The notes beneath the pieces were generated by a model that was not told the DNA's origin, made no database searches, and saw only the letters and a program-made list of their open reading frames with translations. From Caenispirillum bisanense (lineage in GTDB: Bacteria; Pseudomonadota; Alphaproteobacteria; Rhodospirillales; UBA2165), in contig CAMDWJ010000026.1 of the NCBI GenBank assembly GCA_945877815.1, forward strand, positions 1-59,957: a stretch of 59,957 nt of DNA, in the 5' to 3' direction. Shown here one piece after another: positions 1 to 7,921 of the stretch. Positions within the stretch are counted from its first letter, which is position 1, and each line of letters begins with the position of its first letter. A program made the translations under genes and the position numbers.

Positions 1-35
1 GTATCCATCCGGCGAAGGCCGCAGGCCGATCGTGA

Positions 36-1688
36 TCAGGCGGCGGCGCTCATCGGAAGGTCCGTTTTCGGGCGCCAGTTCCACGGCAGGAGTTCATCGA
101 GCGCGCGGACCGGGTGCTCGGCGATGCGTGCGAGGACGTCGGCCAGCCAGGCTTGGGGATCGACGTCATTCATCTTGGCTGTGACGATGAGGCTGTACAT
201 GGCAGCGGCGCGTTGTCCACCGCGGTCGGAACCGGCGAACAGCCAAGACTTCCTGCCCAAGGCGATGCCGCGTAGCGCCCGCTCGGCGGCGTTGTTGGAC
301 AGGCAGATACGCCCATCGTCGAGGAACCGGGAGAACGCGGCCCAGCGTTTGAGCATGTAGTCCATCGCCTTGGCCAGATCGTTACCGCGCGCGAGCTTGG
401 CGCGTTGCTCGCGCATCCAGCTTTCCAGATCGTCGACCAAAGGGGCGCTGAGTTCCTGCCGGACGATCCGGCGCTGCTCGGCACTCTGGCCGCTGATCGA
501 GCGTTCGATCTCGAACAGAGCATCGATGCGCCGGACCGCCTCGAGGGCGAGCGGCGAGATCGCGCCCGGCGTCTGGCCCCGCGCCGCGCGACGAGTATTC
601 TCAGCCAGGTCCGCCATGGCGAAGAATGGCCGGCGCGCATGCGCCCAGCAGGCGGCTTGCAGGATCGCGCCCGGCTTGCGATCGGCTTCGTAAAGCTTTG
701 TGTATCCGCCATAGGCATCGGCCTGGAGGATACCGGCATAGTCGGCCAGATGCGCCCGGGGATGTTCGCCGGTTCGATCGCGCGAGTAGTAAAACATCGC
801 CGCCGGCGGTACCGGACCGCCGAACGGGCGATCGTCGCGCACATAAACCCAACATCGTCCGGTGTCGGTCTTGCCCTTGGCCAGAACCGGAACGGTAGTG
901 TCGTCGCCGTGCAGGCGTTCGGCCGCGAAGACGTGCGCTTCCAGACGCCGCAGCAGCGGTTCGAGCGCCGCGCAGCCGGCCCCGACCTGGTCGGCCAGGG
1001 TCGACAGGCTGAGTGGAACGCCCTCCTTGGCGTAGCGTTCGGCCTGGCGGTTGAGCGGCTGATGCTGCCCGAACTTCTCGAACAGGATCATCGCCAGCAG
1101 GCTGGGGCCGGCCCAGCCTCGGGCAACCACATGGAACGGCGCCGGGGCCTGGCTGATCTTCTCGCAGTCCCGGCAGCTAAACTTCTCGCGGACATGCTGG
1201 ATCACTTTCCATTGGCGCGGGATCGATTCCAGCGTCTCGGTGACGTCCTCGCCGAGCTTGCGAAGCCGCCCGCGGCCACAGCACTGGCAAGAGGTCGGGC
1301 TCGGCACGATCACCCGCTCGCGCGGCAGATGATCGGGGAAGGGCTTGCGCGCCGGACGATTGCGGGTGAAGGACGCCACCGTCGTGGTCTTGGCCACCGC
1401 CCTCTCGGCGGCGATCTCGTCGGCGGTGGCAGAACTCTCCAGCTCCTCGAAGCGCAACTCGATCTGATCCACCAACCGCGAGCTGCGTTCCGAGCGCGAG
1501 CCATAAAGCTGGCGCGTCAGCTTCGCGATGTGCAACTTCTGATGTGCGATCAGGGCTTGGTCGTCGGAGGCCTTGGCCCAGGCCACCGTGAGTTCCGCTT
1601 CGACGTGGGCGGCCCGGGCCGCTTCGACGATCAGCGCCGCCTTCAGCGCTTCGATGTCGTCAGGAACGGTGAGAGGCCCAGAACCCAT
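36..1688 (-). CDS. tnpC: IS66 family transposase (TnpC, DDE transposase)
   Basis: This is the large transposase of an IS66-type insertion sequence, about 550 residues, the normal family length. A coiled N-terminal region of about 100 residues is followed by two zinc-knuckle-like pairs, CQCC near residues 134-137 and CRDC near 172-175. The DDE acidic residues are visible: Asp in HGDDTT near 262, Asp in LQADAYGGY near 324 and Glu in SNNAAERALR near 469. The start at 1688 overlaps the end of tnpB by 46 bases, as is usual for IS66. The frame appears intact, so the element may still be active. The element's end beyond tnpC is at or past the window edge and cannot be placed. Confidence 0.93.
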   Translation of the reverse strand: MGSGPLTVPDDIEALKAALIVEAARAAHVEAELTVAWAKASDDQALIAHQKLHIAKLTRQLYGSRSERSSRLVDQIELRFEELESSATADEIAAERAVAKTTTVASFTRNRPARKPFPDHLPRERVIVPSPTSCQCCGRGRLRKLGEDVTETLESIPRQWKVIQHVREKFSCRDCEKISQAPAPFHVVARGWAGPSLLAMILFEKFGQHQPLNRQAERYAKEGVPLSLSTLADQVGAGCAALEPLLRRLEAHVFAAERLHGDDTTVPVLAKGKTDTGRCWVYVRDDRPFGGPVPPAAMFYYSRDRTGEHPRAHLADYAGILQADAYGGYTKLYEADRKPGAILQAACWAHARRPFFAMADLAENTRRAARGQTPGAISPLALEAVRRIDALFEIERSISGQSAEQRRIVRQELSAPLVDDLESWMREQRAKLARGNDLAKAMDYMLKRWAAFSRFLDDGRICLSNNAAERALRGIALGRKSWLFAGSDRGGQRAAAMYSLIVTAKMNDVDPQAWLADVLARIAEHPVRALDELLPWNWRPKTDLPMSAAA

Positions 1689-2089
1689 GCCCCGATAGAA
1701 TCACAAATCCGCGCCTTTGACTCTAAAAAAATACAGCGGCCGCGCTTATCCCGCGCGCACAGGAACGTATGGCGCGGGTTACGCCAATCGATCCCGTCGA
1801 GCATGTAGGCCAATTGCGAGGCCGATATTCCCACCACGCCATCGGCCGGCGAGGGCCAGATGAAACGCCCCTTCTCCAGCCGCTTGGCGTAGAGCGACAT
1901 GCCCAGACCGTCATGCCAGATGATCTTGATCAGATCGCCCCGAGCGCCGCGAAAGACAAACAGATCGCCCGCGTGGGGATCGCGCCGCAGCGCCTCCTGG
2001 ACCTGAAGCGCCAGGCCATTCATGCCGCGCCGCATATCCGTTCGTCCAACCGCAAGCCAGATCCGCATGCCCGAGGGAACCGCGATCAT
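1643..2089 (-). CDS. tnpB: IS66 family accessory protein TnpB (Orf2)
   Basis: The second IS66 protein is needed for transposition in this family, but its biochemical role is poorly defined. The sequence has the typical TnpB opening, with MRIWLAVGRTDMRRGMNG near the N-terminus, followed by FRGARGDLIKIIWHDGLG. I chose ATG 2089 because it overlaps the tnpA stop as ATGA and because the conserved TnpB region begins just after it; upstream in-frame residues look non-coding. The protein is about 148 residues, some 30 longer than usual, because the frame runs on into the start of tnpC. Confidence 0.88.
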   Translation of the reverse strand: MIAVPSGMRIWLAVGRTDMRRGMNGLALQVQEALRRDPHAGDLFVFRGARGDLIKIIWHDGLGMSLYAKRLEKGRFIWPSPADGVVGISASQLAYMLDGIDWRNPRHTFLCARDKRGRCIFLESKARICDSIGAWVLGLSPFLTTSKR

Positions 2090-2451
2090 CGCCGCTCCAG
2101 TACGTCGAGCACGCGCCGCAGAGCTTGCGCATCGAACCCGCCGCCGACGCGGACACGGTACTTGCCCGCAAGCTCGATCGCGATCGTCTCCGCCGATGGC
2201 TGCGTGGGGGCGGCATCCGGCTCCGCCGTGACCACCACCGGGACCAATCCAGAAACCACCGGCGAGGCCGACACACGCGGGTCGTCGCGATAGAGCTTCC
2301 GCCAATCGAATACCTGGTTGGCGTTAACGTCGTAACGTCGCGCAACCTGCGAAACCGAGGACCCCGCCGCGTATGACGCCGCCACGATCTCCCGCTTCAG
2401 CGCATCAGGCCAAGACCGATTACGCCGCCGACCAGTCGAATTTGTGTCCAT
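2086..2451 (-). CDS. tnpA: IS66 family protein TnpA (Orf1, HTH)
   Basis: This is the first gene of the IS66 operon, encoding a small helix-turn-helix protein of about 121 residues. The motif runs from WPDALKREIVAASYAAGS through SVSQVARRYDVNANQVFDW near residues 15-50, typical of IS66 Orf1 and IS3-type OrfA proteins. ATG at 2451 is preferred; a GTG six codons upstream at 2469 is also possible. The stop overlaps the tnpB start (ATGA). The start lies inside a dyad at 2444-2469 that could be an operator or part of the element end. Confidence 0.85.
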   Translation of the reverse strand: MDTNSTGRRRNRSWPDALKREIVAASYAAGSSVSQVARRYDVNANQVFDWRKLYRDDPRVSASPVVSGLVPVVVTAEPDAAPTQPSAETIAIELAGKYRVRVGGGFDAQALRRVLDVLERR

Positions 2452-2469
2452 AATCAGCTTTGTGGACAC
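2444..2469. repeat. Dyad over the tnpA start (GTGTCCA / TGGACAC)
   Basis: Perfect 7-bp inverted repeats, GTGTCCA at 2444-2450 and TGGACAC at 2463-2469, are separated by 12 bases and cover the tnpA start codon. It may be a transposase operator or a part of the IS end. No matching terminal repeat was identified near position 1, so the insertion boundaries remain unresolved. Confidence 0.4.
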
Positions 2470-2520
2470 TTCCCACTCCCATCAACCCCAACGATCGGCT
2501 CAGACTCGTCGAAATCATGT

Positions 2521-2619
2521 GAGCAGGGAAGGCGGTACTGGCCGGAGGCTTACGCGCAATGGATCGAGGCGGCGAAAAAGGAACCCGAGGAGATCGAGGA
2601 GCTCGACGTCGAGCTCTAA
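2521..2619 (+). pseudogene. Possible C-terminal remnant of an unidentified gene
   Basis: The stretch from the IS66 right side to the solute-binding protein gene (about 2470-2790) holds no intact gene. Inside it, one plus-strand frame ending with TAA at 2617-2619 reads like the hydrophilic tail of a protein, with RRYWPEAYAQW followed by KKEPEEIEELDVEL. It has no credible start and is open toward the IS element. It may be the 3' end of a gene broken by the insertion, or chance coding-like sequence. The family is not recognised. Confidence 0.25.
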
Positions 2620-2790
2620 ACCCTCGGGGTTGATATCCTTCTCACCGCACTCCACGGGCCGCGCGCTCAGAATCCAGTCGGAGTCTATTCTGCTTGGCAG
2701 CCATGCTCCTCATATCCTATTGATTCCTGGGTAGATCGTTACTCAACTTAAAGAATCCCGGCGGCAAGCCAGATGGATGGGAGGAACGTC

Positions 2791-4326
2791 ATGTCCAAAA
2801 CATTTTCCTATGGTCTTGCGCTCGCGGCGGCGGCGCTTATTTTCGCGGCACCCGCGCAGGCGCAAAAATCGAAAGACACCATGCGTTTTCCGCTGATCGA
2901 AGTTGAATCGATCCTCGACGGATATTTGACGTCCGGCTGGTTCCACAAGGTGTTCCGTTCGGCTTACGACGGCCTTATCGAATTCAATCCGACGACGGGA
3001 AAGTTCGTCCCTGGGCTCGCCAAGTCCTGGAGCCAACCCACGCTCGATACTTACGAATTCGAGCTGCGCGACGACGTCAAATGGCACGACGGCCAAGCCT
3101 TCGATGCTGACGATGTCGTTTATACGATCGGATGGCTGATCGATCCCAAGACCAGCTTCCGCTACAAGGCCGAATGGGACTGGATCAAGTCGGTCGAGAA
3201 GCTCGGCCAATACAAGGTCCGCATCACCGCCAAGACGCCTGTGCCGACCGGCATGGCGACGCTGGCGAGCGGCACCAATATCTATCCCGAGCATGTCCAT
3301 GGACGGCTCGACAACAAACAGGATTTCGGCGCGCGTCCGGTCGGCACCGGTCTCTACCGCATCCTCAAGATGGACAAGAACGCCGGCGTCGTCGCCGAGC
3401 GCAACGCGAATTACATGCCGGGCTCGGACAAGCTCCCCACCGCGATCGGCCGCGTCATCGCCGAACCGATGCCTGATCCGGGCACGCTCGTCGCCGCCCT
3501 CTTGACCGACAAGGTGGACATCGCCCCCAACCTGTCCGGCGACCAGGCCGAGGATATGCAAAAGAGCGGTAAGTTCGACGTCACGCTGTCGCCGCCCGCG
3601 ACCGGCTATACTTTCGTCGCCTTTCCCTCCACCGGCCAGGTGACCAACAAGGCGCTCGCCGATCCGCGCGTGCGCACTGCCATCGCCAAGGCGATCGACC
3701 GCGCGGCGTTGGTGAAGGTGACCTATGCCGGGTTCGCCAAGGGCGTCGAGCCCGTCGAGGCTTTGTGCATGAAGGAACAGCTCGGCTGCGGCTACACCAA
3801 ATTGGTGCCGGCCTACGACCCGGCGGGCGCCAAGAATCTGCTTGCCGAAGCGGGCTATGCCGACGGCTTCGATGTGGTCATCAGCACCTTCCCGCGCTAT
3901 CTCCAGCCCGCCACCGCCTTGTCGGGCATGCTGCGCGCGGTCGGCATCCGCGCGACCGTGAGCCCGCATCAGATCGCCCAGCGTGTGCAGATGCTCAAGG
4001 AAAACAAGATCGAGATGAGCTACTACAGCTGGAGCGGCGGCAACCAGTTCGAGGTGTCGGCGAATATCGGGCGTCATTTCCTGACCAAGGATTACGACGA
4101 CCCGGTGATGAACAAGATGGGCGAGGACACCTTGCCGATGATGGACGATGCCGAACGGCGCAAAGCCGTCGCCAGGGTCTTCGACCAAGTGACCGGCAAG
4201 TCCTACGCCTTTGCGATGTTGCCCAACCGATTTGTCTATACCCATACCAAGGAGCTCCGGCTCGATCGGCCCGACGAGGTGCGCGAGATGGACATCCTCG
4301 GCATTCACGAGTTCGTATGGAAGTAG
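2791..4326 (+). CDS. ABC transporter substrate-binding protein, family 5 (peptide/nickel type)
   Basis: This is an exported solute receptor of about 511 residues, of the SBP_bac_5 (oligopeptide/dipeptide/nickel) family. ATG 2791 is chosen because GGGAGGA lies 5 bases upstream; an ATG 18 bases earlier at 2773 lacks such a site. Residues 1-26 form a signal peptide with a hydrophobic core and AQA-type cleavage. Family features include YDGLIEFNPTTG, the WHDGQAFDADDVVYT segment near residues 100-115 and a C-terminal lobe with DPAGAKNLLAEAGY. No permease or ATPase genes adjoin it, so it is an orphan here. The ligand cannot be predicted. Confidence 0.88.
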   Translation: MSKTFSYGLALAAAALIFAAPAQAQKSKDTMRFPLIEVESILDGYLTSGWFHKVFRSAYDGLIEFNPTTGKFVPGLAKSWSQPTLDTYEFELRDDVKWHDGQAFDADDVVYTIGWLIDPKTSFRYKAEWDWIKSVEKLGQYKVRITAKTPVPTGMATLASGTNIYPEHVHGRLDNKQDFGARPVGTGLYRILKMDKNAGVVAERNANYMPGSDKLPTAIGRVIAEPMPDPGTLVAALLTDKVDIAPNLSGDQAEDMQKSGKFDVTLSPPATGYTFVAFPSTGQVTNKALADPRVRTAIAKAIDRAALVKVTYAGFAKGVEPVEALCMKEQLGCGYTKLVPAYDPAGAKNLLAEAGYADGFDVVISTFPRYLQPATALSGMLRAVGIRATVSPHQIAQRVQMLKENKIEMSYYSWSGGNQFEVSANIGRHFLTKDYDDPVMNKMGEDTLPMMDDAERRKAVARVFDQVTGKSYAFAMLPNRFVYTHTKELRLDRPDEVREMDILGIHEFVWK

Positions 4327-4371
4327 GCGGCGTTTCGACCAAGCAGCGGCCACCGCAGGCCCCGGCACGCG

Positions 4372-4716
4372 GTGTCTTATCCCGGCCGTCTGCGCAGCCT
4401 GATCCTCGCCTCGACCCAAGGCGGTGTGCAAGACCCGGTGTTCCGCGACACCATCGCGCGCGTGGCGCCGCCCGGATTCATCCGCATCCCGGCCTCCTTC
4501 CGCGAACTCGAGCCGTCCTATCGCGCGGCCGACCCGGATGGCGTGGCGCGGTGGGAAGCGCTCGAACATGATTCGCTGAGCGGCCCCCGTATCCGCCAGC
4601 CCAACGCCATTCAATTGAGTTGGGAGCGGATCGAGACGATCCAGGTTCCGACCTTGATGTTCACCGGCGATGCCGATCTCTATATGCCGCCCGCCCCAAT
4701 GCAGCGGCGGATCGTC
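4372..4716 (+). pseudogene. Truncated alpha/beta hydrolase
   Basis: About 115 residues of an alpha/beta-hydrolase core are readable: SYPGRLRSLILAST, the region that normally follows the GxSxG nucleophile elbow, then a cap-like segment, then VPTLMFTGDADLYMPP, the acidic-residue strand. The N-terminal half with the catalytic serine is missing, and the frame beyond about 4716 no longer resembles the family, so the C-terminal histidine is gone too. It starts 45 bases after the solute-binding protein gene. A double-ended deletion or recombination scar near the IS element and tRNA-Ser is the likely explanation. Confidence 0.65.
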
Positions 4717-4981
4717 ATGCCGAGACTGTTTTCACGCTTTTGGGCAAAAAAGTTCGCACAGCGCATGACTGATGTGCTTACGCGCGGGCGATACATACAT
4801 CCAACTCGGCAGTTTCGTTGCGAGGAGACCTGTTCGTTAGAAAGGCAACCCAAGCGAAATCTATTCGCTAGAACTATTTGGCCATTAGTCGCTGATGCCG
4901 ATATTCAAACATGGGCAGGAACATGGGCAAGAGTATATTATAATTTTAATATATTGATTTTATTGTATTATTTCAGGTATC
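4717..4981. other. Gene-free, partly AT-rich stretch before tRNA-Ser
   Basis: No convincing gene is seen. The part next to the tRNA 3' end (about 4930-4980) is strikingly AT-rich against the GC-rich surroundings, consistent with foreign or decaying DNA at a tRNA integration site. No integrase gene or direct repeat of the tRNA end was found here. Confidence 0.4.
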
Positions 4982-5074
4982 TGGCGGAGCGGGAGGGATT
5001 CGAACCCTCGATACGCCTTTTGAACGTATAACGGTTTAGCAAACCGCCGCCTTCAGCCTCTCGGCCACCGCTCC
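4982..5074 (-). tRNA. tRNA-Ser (anticodon GCU)
   Basis: On the minus strand a complete class II tRNA is readable. The acceptor stem GGAGCGG pairs with CCGCTCC, followed by discriminator G and an encoded CCA. The anticodon loop TTGCTAA gives GCU, decoding AGC and AGU. There is a long variable arm, as expected for serine, and the T-loop is GGTTCGAATCC. Length is 93 bases with CCA. The 3' end faces the AT-rich, IS-bearing region at lower coordinates, the usual orientation for element integration at a tRNA. Confidence 0.95.
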
Positions 5075-5097
5075 GCAGAGCCATTCTTTTAGTAAAT

Positions 5098-5133
5098 GGC
5101 GCGGAGGATTGGTAGACCTAATTCCTCCGCGCC
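5098..5133 (-). terminator. Strong hairpin downstream of the tctA-type gene
   Basis: Perfect 11-bp arms, GGCGCGGAGGA at 5098-5108 and TCCTCCGCGCC at 5123-5133, are separated by a 14-base loop. It begins 20 bases after the transporter stop codon. It lacks a clear T-tract on the minus strand (ATTTACTAAAAG follows), so it may be a weak terminator or a 3'-end stabiliser rather than a classical intrinsic terminator. Confidence 0.5.
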
Positions 5134-5152
5134 GAGATATTCTAGAGCGGTT

Positions 5153-7195
5153 TTAGACCGAGGGTATGAATTTGAGTGCCGGGATCAGCTGGCCCAGCAA
5201 CGTCTGTGGCCACGGGATCGACATGATCCGGTCGAACACGATGGTCACAAAAACCACCAAACAGACCGCATAGGTCAGCACCAGGGTCCAACTTTCCTTC
5301 GCTTCCGCCCGCATGAAGATGATGACGAAGACAAACAAAGTCGGGATAAGACCGATCAAATATGTCCCGGCCATAAAGCCGATCAAATAGCCGAAGAACA
5401 GCGCTGCGCGGCTTATGATCGTTTTGGTCGACAGATGTGCCGTATCGGATTCCAGATCCATATGGATTCGGGTCTGGTCCTCGTTACTGGTGCCGTCCGC
5501 GTTCGGCACCGCGGGCCGGCGAAACACCTGATTGATCAGGCTGAAGGTGATCGCCGTCAGGGCGACGGTTCCCACCACCAACGGAACGATCTTGGCATTG
5601 AAGCGCCAGGATAAGGCCACCGCGACCATGGTGGCGACGACCACCAGGTAGAACCCTGTGAACAACTGCCCCCATTCGAACCGAGCAGGTCCGTAGCTGG
5701 CGAGGATTCCGCGGACGCCGCCTTGCGTTTTGTAGTCCTGTATCAGCGGTCGCATGAGCCCGTAGATCGCCAGTGCGAACAGCACCATGACTACCGGGCG
5801 CGTCATCCAATCGAGACCATAACGGCCGACCGAGATGAACATATAGCGCTCGATGATATCACCCAGCACGAGCCCGAGAATCAGCGGCGGCCGCGGCCAT
5901 TTGAACTGTTTCATGATCCAGCCGATGAGGCCGAACGCCAGAAGGGCGTAGAGATCACCCCAATTGCGCGAGGCTTCGAAGGCGCCGATATAGATAATGC
6001 CCAGAACTGCGGGGCAGATGAGCGTGTAACGCAGCAATGCAACACGCGCGAATTGCGGGCTGAACGCATAGCACATGCCCGCGCCCAATAGATTTGCCAA
6101 TGCCACCGACCATACCATCGAATAGGTGACGTTGAGGTTCTTGTGCAGCATGTCCGGGCCGGGAACGAGGCCATGGATCAGGAAGGCACCGAGCAGAATC
6201 GCCATCGAGGCGCTGCCCGGAACGCCGAAGGCGATCGTCGGGACGAGCGCGCCACCTTCCTTCGCGTTGTTCGAGCTTTCCGACGCGATGACGCCGCGAA
6301 CGTCGCCCTTGCCGAACGTTTGCGCGGCGCCCTTTTCGGTGCGAAGCGCATGGCCATATGCCAGCCAGTCTACCACAGACGCGCTGATGCCGGGGATCGA
6401 GCCGATACCGCCGCCGATCCACGAACAGCGCAGGATTAGCCACCAATGGCGGAAGCAATCCTTCACGCCTTGCCATTGGCCTTTATAAACGTTGATTTTC
6501 CCGGCCTTGGCGGAAATCGCCAATTTGGAAATCATCAGGTCGCACATCTCGGGCAGTGCGAAGAGACCGAGGATAAGAGGCAGAAGCGGCAATCCGTCCC
6601 ACAAATAGAGCGTCCCGAAGGTCCAGCGCAGGGTGCCGGTTTGCGGATCGGCCCCGATCATCGCCAGCATGATGCCGAAACAGGCAGCGGCGACGCCGCG
6701 GAGCGGCGCTTTGCCTGACAGGACCGCGACCATCGATATGCCGAAGATCGAGAACGCGAGTAGTTCCGGCGATCCCAAATACAGCATGACCGGTCGCAAA
6801 ATAGGAATGGAGACGGCCAGCAGAATCGCGCCGAATATTCCGCCCATCAATGACGACATGTAGGCTGCCGACAGGGCGCGTCCGGCTTCGCCGCGTTTGG
6901 CCATGGGATAGCCGTCGAGCACGGTCGCCGCCGAGGCGGCTCCTCCCGGCACACCGAACAGGATCGCGGGGATCGGATCGCCGGTCGCGGTGGTGGCGCC
7001 CAGACCCAACAGGAAGGCGAAGGCCGTATATGGGTCCATATCGAAAGTGAAGGGCAGGAGCATCGCCGTGCCGGCGAGACCGCCTACGCCCGGAAGGATG
7101 CCCAGGATCAGACCGAAGAAAGCCCCCATGCCCAAAAAGGCAAGGCGGGTCGGATCCATCATAATTATGAAAGCTTGCCCTGCTGCATTAAGCAT
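5153..7195 (-). CDS. Tripartite tricarboxylate transporter, TctA-TctB fusion
   Basis: This is an inner-membrane permease of about 680 residues. The first 500 or so are a TctA large subunit with many membrane helices, including GLILGILPGVGGLAGTAMLL near the start and the repeat ILFGVPGGAASAATVLDGYP. After a soluble linker, the last 180 residues have four hydrophobic segments ending in LVLTYAVCLVVFVTIVFDR and resemble a TctB small subunit, so one chain covers both membrane subunits. ATG 7195 fits the family N-terminus; ATG 7225 or 7327 are alternatives and none has a good ribosome site. No TctC receptor gene adjoins it. The substrate is probably an organic acid. Confidence 0.85.
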   Translation of the reverse strand: MLNAAGQAFIIMMDPTRLAFLGMGAFFGLILGILPGVGGLAGTAMLLPFTFDMDPYTAFAFLLGLGATTATGDPIPAILFGVPGGAASAATVLDGYPMAKRGEAGRALSAAYMSSLMGGIFGAILLAVSIPILRPVMLYLGSPELLAFSIFGISMVAVLSGKAPLRGVAAACFGIMLAMIGADPQTGTLRWTFGTLYLWDGLPLLPLILGLFALPEMCDLMISKLAISAKAGKINVYKGQWQGVKDCFRHWWLILRCSWIGGGIGSIPGISASVVDWLAYGHALRTEKGAAQTFGKGDVRGVIASESSNNAKEGGALVPTIAFGVPGSASMAILLGAFLIHGLVPGPDMLHKNLNVTYSMVWSVALANLLGAGMCYAFSPQFARVALLRYTLICPAVLGIIYIGAFEASRNWGDLYALLAFGLIGWIMKQFKWPRPPLILGLVLGDIIERYMFISVGRYGLDWMTRPVVMVLFALAIYGLMRPLIQDYKTQGGVRGILASYGPARFEWGQLFTGFYLVVVATMVAVALSWRFNAKIVPLVVGTVALTAITFSLINQVFRRPAVPNADGTSNEDQTRIHMDLESDTAHLSTKTIISRAALFFGYLIGFMAGTYLIGLIPTLFVFVIIFMRAEAKESWTLVLTYAVCLVVFVTIVFDRIMSIPWPQTLLGQLIPALKFIPSV

Positions 7196-7300
7196 AAAGG
7201 ACGCTTCAGACGAAAAACCTTCCATGGAGCAACCATTTTTGTTGTGCGTTGGGCGGAGTTTAGACGGACCCTGTGGGTATTGGGTAGCAAATTTAGTTAG

Positions 7301-7313
7301 AATACGAAGTATT
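7301..7313. promoter_or_regulatory. Palindrome between divergent transporter and DUF3237 genes
   Basis: AATAC-GAA-GTATT is a perfect 5+3+5 inverted repeat in the short AT-rich gap between the leftward transporter gene and the rightward DUF3237 gene. Its position suits an operator for both. No regulator gene is adjacent, so the cognate protein is unknown. Confidence 0.35.
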
Positions 7314-7343
7314 AGTTCGGTTGACATCGTGGGGAATGGGGAC

Positions 7344-7850
7344 GTGACACTGCCAATTCAACCAGCATTGCCGGATATCGAGTTCGTCTTTCAAATCCGC
7401 ATCGATTTCAAGGAGCGTGTAACGCTTTTACCGGCTACTCCGCAAGGAACGCGTACCTGGGTGCCTCCGGTGGCCGGAACGGTCGTGGGGCCACGTCTTA
7501 ACGGCAGGGTCATACCCTATAGTGGGGGCGACTATGCGCGCGGCCGTCCGGACGGGGTTCTCGAACTGGAAGCTCATTATATGATTGAAGCCGACGACGG
7601 AGCGCACATTTACATACACAACACGGGTTACTTGTATGGCCGCCTAGAAGACGGAAAGCCTGTGAGTCTGGCCGAACGCGAGCGCCGTGGTTTCGTCGTC
7701 TATCCTTCGACCTATTTCGCGACCACGCCCCGCTTCGATGCGCCGGTCGGCCCGCACGAATGGTTGACGCGCACGGTGATCTTCGCTCGCGGCCAGAGAT
7801 TCATGGATCCCGATTATTCGATCTTCGATTACTTCGCCGTTGTCATGTGA
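7344..7850 (+). CDS. DUF3237 domain-containing protein
   Basis: This is a small soluble protein of about 168 residues that matches the DUF3237 family over its whole length: FVFQIRIDF near the start, PPVAGTVVGPRLNGRVIPYSG in the middle, then LELEAHYMIEADDGAHIYIHNTGYLYG. The function of the family is not established; members often sit in catabolic clusters. The start is taken as GTG 7344 after a G-rich tract; GTG 7329 is possible. It lies 71 bases before the amidohydrolase gene in the same direction and probably shares its transcript, which hints at a role in the same pathway. Confidence 0.75.
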   Translation: MTLPIQPALPDIEFVFQIRIDFKERVTLLPATPQGTRTWVPPVAGTVVGPRLNGRVIPYSGGDYARGRPDGVLELEAHYMIEADDGAHIYIHNTGYLYGRLEDGKPVSLAERERRGFVVYPSTYFATTPRFDAPVGPHEWLTRTVIFARGQRFMDPDYSIFDYFAVVM

Positions 7851-7921
7851 GGCGTGGCTGACATAGCAGAATCGCGCTGCTACAGTTGCACCCAATCAAG
7901 CCATTTCTAGGGGAGGCCATC

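Noticed and set aside
405-1808. Long plus-strand frame of 467 codons over the IS66 transposase
   Set aside because: It is the reverse-strand shadow of tnpC and tnpB in GC-rich DNA, with low-information composition and no family resemblance; tnpC has full DDE and zinc motifs.
2743-4614. Minus-strand frame of 623 codons opposite the solute-binding protein
   Set aside because: It is Arg/His/Gly-rich, with no motifs, and fully covered by a gene with signal peptide and family features on the plus strand.
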